Shown: piece after piece, positions 55,583-64,000 of the stretch
Position numbering within the stretch: position 1 is the stretch's first letter
Layout: each line of letters opens with the position of its first letter
Assembly (NCBI GenBank): GCA_016584305.1
Contig: JACEEZ010004848.1
Location: 224,501 to 288,500 of the forward strand
Origin: Chionoecetes opilio
Lineage: Eukaryota; Arthropoda; Malacostraca; Decapoda; Majidae
DNA length: 64,000 nucleotides
Direction of reading: 5' to 3'
Notes under the pieces: model-generated
What the model was told of the DNA's origin: nothing
Seen by the model: only the letters and a program-made list of their open reading frames with translations
Database searches by the model: none
Translations under genes and position numbers: made by a program

Positions 55583-56260
55583 CTTGATATACAGCACTGT
55601 ATGATGTAATCCCAAAACACGTAAAATAGGTGGCAAAGTAAAGCAAAGGTCGGGAACCAGTGCGTAGGCTGAGCCGTGTTTTTGTCGTCCAAGCACCGTC
55701 TTGGATTACGAAACCCAATCCAATAACACTTGCTGAAATGTGTGTTATACTACTCTGTGATATTGTTTGCAATGTTTTGCATTGATTATTATTTCGGCTC
55801 CTACCAAGCTTGTTGTGTTTTTGAAGCAGAAACCAATCCTTTTTCAATTTCGACAAAAAACGGAATTCTTATCAAAGACGGTGCTTTGACGACATAAACA
55901 CGGCTCAGCAGCTAACAGCCTACACGCTGGTTCCCGACCTTTGCTTTACTTTGCCACCTATTTTACGTGTTTTGGGATTACATCATACAGTACTGTATTT
56001 CAAGATGTCGGCTCCATCACGCAAGGGTGTCTCCAGCAGGAAGGGAATGAAATTGAAGAGCCTGAGCTTGTAGGAAAAGATCAAAAGGACAAAAATACGA
56101 CTTTATGCGACTGACGATATGCAGAGTGTAAGCGAAGAGATGCAGTTATAACATCAATATGCCGAGATACATTATTTTTTGCCAACTTTCTGTTTACATG
56201 TTCACAGAAGAGGTTGTGAGGGCATGATATGCCGAGTGAAAACCATGAGATGCAGTTTAG

Positions 56261-56588
56261 GTGAGGCGGTAGCAGAGTGGTTAGCGTCACCGAGTGGCGT
56301 TCTCGAAGACCCGAGTTCGATCCCGAGTGAGACCCATAAATCCACTTGAAATCTTTTAGCACCGTCGAGTGGCCTAAGAACACCCACATGCCCTGTCCAT
56401 TAACTCTACCTTCGACTGTGAGTGCATGGGAGGACACGGGGCGGCATGAGCCTCTAATCACAGGCGTCACTATAACAATCCTGCCTGCGCCACCACGGGC
56501 GAGGGCCAACCATCACAGTCCTCGAGTGAGCCTCCAGGGCCTATCATTCCACCCCTGGAGCTCACTGCCTACATGTGCTATGGGCATA
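56261..56588 (+). repeat. tRNA-derived SINE S1, full-length
   Basis: Head with A box GTAGCAGAGTGG (near 56268) and B box GAGTTCGATCCC (56313-56324); body of about 250 bp; tail of (TG)n 56590-56673 and poly-A to 56700. Best copy of the four in the window. Confidence 0.83.
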
Positions 56589-56589
56589 G

Positions 56590-56609
56590 GTGTGTGTGTG
56601 TGTGGGTGT

Positions 56610-56700
<91 letters not shown>
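56590..56700. repeat. (TG)n and poly-A tract
   Basis: About 80 bp of TG with GGG interruptions, then 28 A. Confidence 0.97.
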
Positions 56701-57134
56701 CATTAGTCTTTGTCATGCCGAGTTATATCAAATTCCGAGTTATAAAGTGCCGAGTTATAAGGGTTTTACTGTACTACTACTTCTACAGTTACTAGTATTA
56801 CTTTAACAGTTGTGCGTCAGTTTAGTGTGAGTTAGTGTTGTTGGTGTACGATATTTCGGCGCTCTATATGAGAACTACTCGGATTTGCCCTACTTTGATG
56901 GCGGACTCGTTCTATATGATCACATTCGTTCCTAACAAAAAGTTTGGAATAATATTTTAGGTTGTTCGTTCTGTAAGTGAACACGTTCTAGGCGGGAGCC
57001 TAATGTATTGTCCTTAGTCTTCCTGGCTGCATTGTCTTGATATTGAGAGAGAGTTGTAGGATAAGTAGTTCATGCAGGTAAATTACTATCACAGTGATAT
57101 TTATATTTGGTTATTATTTTCTTTCCTTGTACAG

Positions 57135-57150
57135 CTGATCCTGAAACCAC

Positions 57151-57196
<46 letters not shown>

Positions 57197-57239
57197 GAAT
57201 TAAGAGTAGAAATGCCTGTCACTGTGGGGACAGCAAGAG
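57135..57239 (+). CDS. Glutamine exon (14 Gln), unit B
   Basis: 105 nt between TTTCCTTGTACAG and G|GTAAGT, phase 1 to phase 1. Encodes DPETT, 14 CAG-coded Gln, PELRVEMPVTVGTARG. It can join the exon ending 42939 in frame. It is directly followed (57317) by a GA tract and the next unit's start exon, and its upstream intron is fused at a short GA tract (57048-57055) that elsewhere lies before a start exon, so the start exon of this unit appears to have been deleted by recombination between GA tracts. Confidence 0.65.
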
Positions 57240-57316
57240 GTAAGTGTATAGCATGCCATGGGGCAGAAAACTATAGCTGTGAGGATTAGGATGAGTTGGG
57301 GATCCATACAATTTTT

Positions 57317-57352
<36 letters not shown>

Positions 57353-57358
57353 AGAGAG

Positions 57359-57398
<40 letters not shown>
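57317..57398. repeat. (GA)n microsatellite
   Basis: About 80 bp of AG; the flanking sequence after it (TTCATACACTGGATGGGTTG) is identical after the GA tract at 63652-63718. Confidence 0.95.
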
Positions 57399-57537
57399 TT
57401 CATACACTGGATGGGTTGGAATGTAACCCCTTACAAGTTGTAGGGACAGAGTGTTAGGGTAGACTACTTAAAAAGAGAAGTAAGATGAGAAGTCTTGTGT
57501 GCGCGTGCCCACGCATGTTTCTAAACAAAAGGCAAAG

Positions 57538-57632
57538 ATGGCGGGCAATCCTCAAGTTACTTTTCAGTGAGGCTTTTGTTATTGCCATTTTACTTCATTA
57601 GCACAGACATTCAACGTCATCAAGAGCAATGC
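57538..57632 (+). pseudogene. Broken start exon, unit C
   Basis: Same start as 7675 (ATGGCGGGCAATCCTCAAG) but codon 11 is TGA in place of the first zinc-binding Cys, there is a 2-base insertion before the helix, and the donor is lost. Confidence 0.75.
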
Positions 57633-57746
57633 ACTAATTCCCGAGTTGTAGGATCAGTAGTTCATGCAGCCAAATTACTATCACACTGATATTTCTTCTT
57701 GGTTTTACTATAATAATTTTGGTTATTATTTCCTTTCCTTGTACAG

Positions 57747-57765
57747 CTGATCCTGAAACCACGGC

Positions 57766-57817
<52 letters not shown>

Positions 57818-57860
57818 GAATTAAGAGTAGAAATGCCTGTCACTGTGGGGACAGCAAGAG
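57747..57860 (+). CDS. Glutamine exon (17 Gln), unit C
   Basis: 114 nt, TTTCCTTGTACAG and G|GTAAGT borders, phase 1 to 1. DPETTA, 17 Gln, PELRVEMPVTVGTARG. Joins the trihelix exon at 62404 in frame (R-G-V-W-P). The start exon of this unit is broken, so any product would need another start. Confidence 0.62.
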
Positions 57861-58066
57861 GTAAGTGTATAGCATGCCATGGGGCAGAAAACTATAGCTG
57901 TGAGGATTAGGATGAGTTGGGGATCCATACAATTTTTTTCTTTTTTCTTCAAAAATTTGTAAAAATAAAATGGAGTCAAAACTTGAAAACTTTATTATGT
58001 ATGACAAAATATAACCCTTGGACTACAATGTGCATAAGGCACAACTCTGGGAACATTTTACAAGTA

Positions 58067-58379
58067 CACACAACCCTCGTTTTCCCGGACTAATAGGGGG
58101 GAGCACTGGTCCGGGAACCGCAAACGTCCGGGAATTGCAACAGTCCGGGGCCATTACCCACCCCCTGACGTTTATCCTACTCTAGTATTTACTGTCCGGC
58201 AACCGCCAATATCAACTACCCCGCCGCGGACTTTTACATCACTTTGTTGTTGTTTTTAGGGCTGCGAGGATCCCTTGGGGAACACTATGAGCCCTGGTGA
58301 TGTCCTATGATGCTATCACAGGCGCTGTAGTTGACCTGTCTTCCTCAGGAGGGCACAGGTGAGGCGGATGACAGAGTGT
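58067..58379 (+). mobile_element. TIR element F4, copy 2 (right end lost)
   Basis: CACACAACCCTCGTTTTCCC after TA (58065-58066); matches F4 copy 1 to about 58379, including the roughly 85-bp module, then breaks off at a SINE S2 tail fragment (58380-58417). Confidence 0.85.
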
Positions 58380-58417
58380 TGCAAAGTGTCTAGATAGGAT
58401 CAAAGTATCTTATCTCT

Positions 58418-58817
58418 TACACATTTCTCGTGGTCCTATTGGTCGGATACGTGTGCAAACTTCTCTGGAAAGGCACAGCTTTCTTGCTGCACCCATCAAG
58501 GATGCATGTGTATACCATTTCGCAAAAATAATCAATCAGAAACACCCAAAATTCATCAAGTACTATGTTTATTGCCTGTGTTTACGTGCTTTTGACTTGC
58601 CGCGGGAGGGAGGAGTTGCCTTCGGTGACATCACCGAGCCGTGGTGTGCCATCTGCTAGTTGTCAGAAGCGTTTTGGAACCTCGGGGAATTTACAGATTT
58701 TGATTGTGGATTATTTAAAACGGGTGACTGGATGCAAAATGTGACAACGTATTGTTGATATACTCGAGAATGGCTATGGTTTAACTACATAAAATCAGGA
58801 ATTATGAAATGGTCTGG
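58418..58817. other. Unassigned intron sequence
   Basis: No repeat partner or coding signal recognised; one short plus-strand frame (58453-58659) has no recognisable motif. Confidence 0.4.
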
Positions 58818-59210
58818 ACGATGACTTAAGTTCTTTTAATAGCTTGGGAGGCCGGAACTTTTTTTTCTTATCAGTTTGGTGTGTTTTTCATTTATGTGCT
58901 ATCAATTCGTTTGGCATTGGAGGTTATACATTTTTGAAAAGTATTCAACGGTTACAACAACAAAACTTTCCTGAAAAAAATAATATTGTCCACCAGAGTG
59001 AGATGGGCGTAAGTTTGTAAATGTAATATTATTCTCTCTGACTATCTGTAACATTCCATGTGAACATCCGGTGCTTCCTTAATAGCTATAGCTGTGATGA
59101 TAACCTTGGTTTGTGTTCATCTTGAACTTGGAATTACAGCACATGCGTTTGGTTTGATAACAATTTAATTTGAGTTAGTTGTAGGTGAGGGACTCTTGGA
59201 CAAAGCATAT
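58818..59210 (+). repeat. Segmental repeat, copy C (empty site for the LINE)
   Basis: Counterpart of 33689-34078 plus 39062-39080. Reads through TTAGTTGTAGGT-GAGGGACTC without the LINE found in copy A. Confidence 0.85.
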
Positions 59211-61021
59211 ATGAGGCGCCGCGTGTAGAAAGGGGGCTAAGCGCCATTTTCAAAAAGCTGAGAAAATTGCCTTCAAAGTTTGGCGATTTTCAAAACAGTG
59301 CCATTTCAAAACGGTTCGATAGATTTTCATGAAACTTTCACCAAAGCATATTCAAACAGTGGTATAACAGTGGGTAATACAGCAATAATTTTAAAAGTGC
59401 TCCTTTAAGTGTTAAGTGCACTTCAGCAAAAATATCCACTTCAAAAGTTGCAAAAATGACCAAAAGGTACCCAAAACACCAAATAAACCAATAAAAATGT
59501 CAAAATTTTAGTGTTTCAAGTAATTCATACCATTTCCCAATATTCCAGAACCATTGGTCCTACTTCAGGTAAGTAAAAAAAAGTGTAACAGTAACGGTGT
59601 AAAACATTTTATAAGACCTTTCTCATCTTTCTCATCTCATCAGAATCTTTCTAAGATTTTCTCAAGAACTACTGGCCATATGAAAATTCTAATGGTAGCG
59701 TTGGAATCCTCATAAAATTCCGCTCTTATTGGCATATAAGCCATACAAAGTTGACTCAGGAAATATCGAGCTACGAAGTGGTGAACGTAAATATTTCTTA
59801 TTTCTCTTTACTCAATGTTTTTTCTAAGTCGTTAAACTCCGCTATTTACATGTATTTCTTGTTATTTTTGTCTTTCATAAGGCAGAATAATATCTTGCGA
59901 AACCAACGATATAATTTTATAATAATGCCAGGAAAAAAGAATAATCGTGGTTGAAATTGATAACATAACCAAAACATTTGCCGCCCGAGTCGGCTATTAC
60001 GCGCAGCCTCGTAGAGAGCCCAGACTGATGTCGCAGTGGCCGAAAAAACTTATTAAACTTTTCGTGCGTGAAAGGGTTAACCTATTTTCTTACCATAAGA
60101 TGAATCACAGGGCCATCGCCGAAGGCATTTTACGAACACTTTACCACCCAGTAAACCACTTACCGTCTCATAAAAGTTTCCAAAACGTCCCAGTACACTG
60201 TGTTTAATAAAAAAAATCATAGATTTCACCTCGGTAATAGACAGTAAAGCACAATTCTTGGACATTAATGAGGGTGACGCTTTTCCAAGATGAGCTTCAG
60301 CTACGCACCTACGCATTGATGAAACTTGCAAGCAGCACTCCTCGGGCCTCCCCCTACTCCACACAGGCCCCATGTCCCCTCTAGTATTGGTCATGTGTGG
60401 TATATTGTGGTCTATTGTGGTCTATTATGGTCATGCGCCTTAGCGTCAAACCGACACACCACCACTTTTCCCCATCAATATGCACTAATACCATATGAAA
60501 ACTTATACCAAAAACCTTCCTGCCGATGTCTATTATTATAAAAAGGATTATGCAGATTTACTTACTTCTTTGGGAGAAATTTGGAGAAATTAGCGCAAGT
60601 ATAGCAGGAGACGTCCGAACCTCACACATCTGTTTACAAGCTGCCATATTGCGGCGCGTGGGTGGTGAGGGTGGCAGCGCGAGCCAATGAGAACGCCGCG
60701 GCGCAAAAACGCTGCATTCTCATTGGCTGGGGCCGCAGCTCGCAAGCTAGAAAGTGAATTCATGCAGACGCGGACATAACACCCTTGCAAAGCGGCTTGA
60801 ATTCATGCAGACGCGGACATAACACCCTTGCAAAGAGGCTGGAAAAAAGAGTGCCATGCTAAATGAATGTTCTGAAAGATTCAATTCTCAGCCTTACAGC
60901 TTTGGAGCTATGAGGTGCTAAGGGACACCAATGGATTGAGCATGTGACAACGCGTCGATTGGTACCAAAAAAGCAATTTTCAAGAAAATGGCGCTTAGCT
61001 CCCTTTCTACACGCGGCGCCT

Positions 61022-61024
<3 letters not shown>
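59211..61024. mobile_element. Unclassified DNA transposon D2 (ATGAGGCGCC ends, ATAT duplication)
   Basis: Ends ATGAGGCGCCGCGTGTAGAA and its inverse, terminal repeats of about 40 bp (through GGCTAAGCGCCATTTTC). ATAT on both sides (59207-59210, 61025-61028). A 43-bp tandem duplication at 60757-60838 (GCAGACGCGGACATAACACC). No frame related to the one in D1 is evident. Confidence 0.8.
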
Positions 61025-61614
<590 letters not shown>

Positions 61615-61616
61615 TA

Positions 61617-62241
61617 CACACAAACCTCGATTTCCCGGACCTCCATTTCCCGGATATTGGATTTGCCGGACAAAATCTGAGGTCCGGGGATATGTCAGTC
61701 CATTTTTTTAAATTTTTTTATTTAATTTTATTTTATCTTTTTTTTTTTTTTTTTTTTTTACACGTTGAAATGCCTGGTGCTGGTCGTACATTGACAAAGT
61801 TGTCCGGCGGTCCGAGCGTCTCCTGTCACCCCTGGTCAGTGTCCGCACCTCCCGCCAGGTGGCAGCATGCTCAGCGGTCGTATTGTTTACATTTGGGCAC
61901 ACGACACTCACGGTTCACCTGCACAGCCTCCGTTAGTCCCCTGACCCCCACTGCCCCTGGTGCAGGAACGTCTCTTGAGACTATTGAACACTTTCTGTTG
62001 CCTCCCGCCAGGTGGCAGCATGCTCAGCGGACATAAAAGTCCGCGGCGGGGTAGTTGATATTGGCTGTTGCCGGACAGTAAATACTAGAGTAGGATAAAC
62101 GTCCAGGGGTGGGTAATGGCATCGGAATTTTTGTTAATTTTTTTTAAGGAGGATAATTCCTGGACTGTTGCGATTCCCGTACTTTTGCGGTTCCCGGACC
62201 AGTGCTCCCCCCTATTAGTCCGGGAAAACGAGGTTTGTGTG
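61617..62241 (-). mobile_element. TIR element F4, copy 3
   Basis: CACACAAACCTCGATTTCCC to CGGGAAAACGAGGTTTGTGTG, TA at 61615-61616 and 62242-62243. Carries one copy of the LINE tail segment (61800-62010) on the plus strand, including CPWC-type knuckle remnants. Confidence 0.85.
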
Positions 62242-62403
62242 TATATATAATTATACCATAAGTGGGGGGGTTTTCACCATGTACATGTAGGAAACATATA
62301 GGCTATACACGTGTACATGTATACAAAGTTTAGTCAGAGTTCTTAGGATATTAAGTTGCTCCCTTAATAGGTCATGCATTTGATGGTTTTGTTTGCCTTA
62401 CAG

Positions 62404-62587
62404 GAGTGTGGCCACATGAAGCAGTGCTTCTTTTGATTAGAGTCTACAGGGGAAAGAAAGATGACTTTTCCAACGGCTCCAAGAAAAAGCATAAGGTGTG
62501 GAATGAGATTGCAGCAATAGTGAGCAATGGGGGTTACACTGTCAATGGGGACGTGTGTGATGCAAAGATGCGAGGTTTGAAGCAAAG
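62404..62587 (+). CDS. Trihelix DNA-binding exon, unit C
   Basis: Same borders and length as 41763-41946; three base differences, one amino-acid change (Ala to Gly in SNxGYT). Neighbouring intron sequence is also nearly identical, so the duplication is recent. Confidence 0.78.
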
Positions 62588-62700
62588 GTGTGTTATTGTA
62601 TGACTAATAGTACAGTCTTTACACCATTGGCTGCAAAACTGTATCCCTTACTATATACGTAGTTATTGTATTCACAATGGATGTTGTATATTATTATGGT

Positions 62701-63346
62701 AGTGGTGTCAGGCCAAAGACTACTGTATACTGCACTTGTTACTCGCCCTCCGCGCCAACCCACCCATGACCAGTGGAGGCCGATCGGCAAGGTAAAAAAG
62801 TGTTCTGAACATCACTCCCATTTCCCTTCCTATGGTTTATCAGTATAAATGGTATACTGTTATCTTCGTAAATGTTTGTTCTATAATATTATCAAATAAA
62901 AAACAGTAAAACACACTAAAGAAAGGCCATTATGAGACTCTCAAGAAATATGCATAAACTATGCATATGCTAATCTATGCATGGTGCTAATTCATTTATC
63001 AGAAAACTAAATATATCAATGGTAAGCTAATAAAATTCCACTTCTATTGATATGTTTCATGTAAAATGTTTTCTCGCAAAATATTAAATGGCGAAGAGTT
63101 TAAATGAATATAAAGTTCATGCATATTTCTTCAGTCTCATAATGGCTTTTCTTTAGTGTGTTTTACAGTTTTTTATTTAATAATATTATAGAACAAACAT
63201 TTATGAAGATAACAGTATATCATTTATACTGATAAACCATAGGAAGGGAAATGGGAGTGATGTTCGAAAATGTCAGGAATCGCGGCATTGGCCTCCACTG
63301 GAAATAGCCCAAACTGAGTACAGTAGTCTTTGGTCAGGCATGTAGT
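62701..63346. mobile_element. Intronic fold-back MITE M2, copy C
   Basis: Same position and sequence as 42060-42705. Confidence 0.75.
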
Positions 63347-63446
63347 CATGAAACAGAAGCAAGTATAAGTATAAATATTGTAATTACCTCACAAGCCTTA
63401 CCTCCCTTAGGTAGTAGTGAAAATGTCAATACTGTACTTTTCTCAG

Positions 63447-63580
63447 GTACAAGATCATCAAGAACAACGCCAAGCTGTATGGACGAGGGAGTGAAGGGCA
63501 GTGGCCTTATTTTGAGGTTATGGATGACATGGCAAGTGAGCCTGCTGTCATCTCGTGTGATATGGAGATCTGTCTTGCAG
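63447..63580 (+). CDS. Trihelix continuation exon, unit C
   Basis: Same as 42806-42939, protein identical. The intron after it (63581 onward) lacks F6 and shows the empty TA site, then a GA tract. Confidence 0.78.
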
Positions 63581-63650
63581 GTACATTATATTGTATTAGA
63601 AAATGCCCTCATGTATTATCCTTATTCTTTTTGGTTGCATTTGTCTTGAT

Positions 63651-63651
<1 letters not shown>

Positions 63652-63718
<67 letters not shown>
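63652..63718. repeat. (GA)n microsatellite
   Basis: About 66 bp of GA; precedes a copy of the unit C start region. Confidence 0.96.
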
Positions 63719-63719
<1 letters not shown>

Positions 63720-63855
63720 ATACACTGGATGGGTTGGAATGTAACCCCTTACAAGTTGTAGGGACAGAGTGTTAGGGTAGACTACTTAAAAAGAGAAGTA
63801 AGATGAGAAGTCTTGTGTGCGCGTGCCCACGCATGTTTCTAAACAAAAGGCAAAG

Positions 63856-63953
63856 ATGGCGGGCAATCCTCAAGTTACTTTTCAGTGAGGCTTTTGTTAT
63901 TGCCATTTTACTTCATTAGCACAGACATTCAACGTCATCAAGAGCAATGCACT
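63856..63953 (+). pseudogene. Broken start exon, unit D
   Basis: Identical in form to 57538, including the TGA at codon 11 and the lost donor. The window ends about 45 bases later, before the expected glutamine exon. Confidence 0.72.
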
Positions 63954-64000
63954 AATTCCCGAGTTGTAGGATCAGTAGTTCATGCAGCCAAATTACTATC

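Larger units (their letters stand above)
55246..56771. mobile_element. F2 (pogo/Tigger-like) copy 2, complete ends
   Basis: CAGTAAAACCCTTATAACTC to GTTATAAGGGTTTTACTG, TA at 55244-55245 and 56772-56773. Left part has the transposase N-terminus (55582-55400, minus); from about 55580 to 56070 the sequence folds back on itself, repeating that N-terminus inverted (ATG at 56005, plus) with centre near 55785. Right part has SINE S1. Confidence 0.9.
42975..57005. mobile_element. TA-flanked TIR element F6, swollen to 14 kb by nesting
   Basis: Left end CACTAGGGTCCCACATAGAA; right end, inverted, CATTAGGCTCCCGCCTAGAA. TA at 42973-42974 and 57006-57007. The second gene unit has the empty site at 63605-63620 (CCCTCATGTATTATCC). 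The element's own sequence is only about 42975-43112 and 56774-57005 plus some of 54831-55240; everything else is later insertions. Confidence 0.87.

Noticed and set aside
53841..56330. Functional tRNA genes
   Set aside because: A and B boxes are present but no complete cloverleaf could be drawn, and each is followed by a SINE body and A tail; they are SINE heads.
56573..56806. Val/Cys-rich open frame
   Set aside because: Translation of the (TG)n tract.
58453..58659. Small plus-strand gene
   Set aside because: 68 codons, no recognised motif, no splice or homology support within the window.

Overview
This 64 kb window is eukaryotic nuclear DNA, very probably from an arthropod and most likely a decapod or other malacostracan crustacean. 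The reasons are: TTAGG/CCTAA-type short repeats, very dense non-LTR, Ty3/gypsy and BEL/Pao retroelements, many TA-flanked Tc1/mariner-pogo-like terminal-inverted-repeat (TIR) elements, hAT elements, long AT, GA, CT and TG microsatellites, and exons with GT-AG borders. The clade is an inference; no single-copy marker gene is present. No operons, rRNA genes or CRISPR arrays are seen.

The one thing that looks like host coding sequence is a set of small plus-strand exons with matching splice phases: a C2HC-type zinc-finger start exon (7675-7768), a glutamine-rich exon (28190-28261), a trihelix/Myb-SANT-like DNA-binding exon (41763-41946) and its continuation (42806-42939). They splice in frame in that order. 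Copies follow downstream: a glutamine exon at 57135-57239, a broken start exon at 57538, another glutamine exon at 57747-57860, trihelix exons at 62404-62587 and 63447-63580, and the next broken start exon at 63856. I read this as a tandemly amplified gene whose first unit has been stretched over about 35 kb by nested transposons.

Region by region: 1-1.35 kb is a fold-back repeat with a TTAGG-like core, invaded by an 878-bp element. 2.5-7.4 kb is a zinc-finger ORF (minus strand) split by a TA-element and a hAT. 7.9-12.3 kb is a minus-strand LINE with ORF1 and ORF2. 12.3-15.0 kb is a truncated Ty3/gypsy element. 15.1-18.5 kb holds two further LINE pieces and a fold-back repeat. 18.5-24.3 kb is another LINE split by a 2.6 kb palindrome and several TIR elements. 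24.6-27.4 kb is a decayed gene of an uncharacterised family, split by an unclassified DNA transposon. 29.0-33.6 kb is a LINE split by a self-nested hAT pair. 33.7-42.9 kb is a host-like segment split by a LINE (itself split by a hAT holding another LINE and another hAT) and by a TIR element. 43.0-57.0 kb is one TIR element in an intron that grew to 14 kb by nesting, including a BEL/Pao element. 57.1-64 kb is the second and third gene units.

The strongest evidence throughout is internal: filled versus empty insertion sites inside the window (for example 42973/57007 against 63605), exact target-site duplications, and reading frames that become continuous when an insertion is removed. Family names are given only where motifs are visible; superfamily calls from TIR and target duplication alone are inference.
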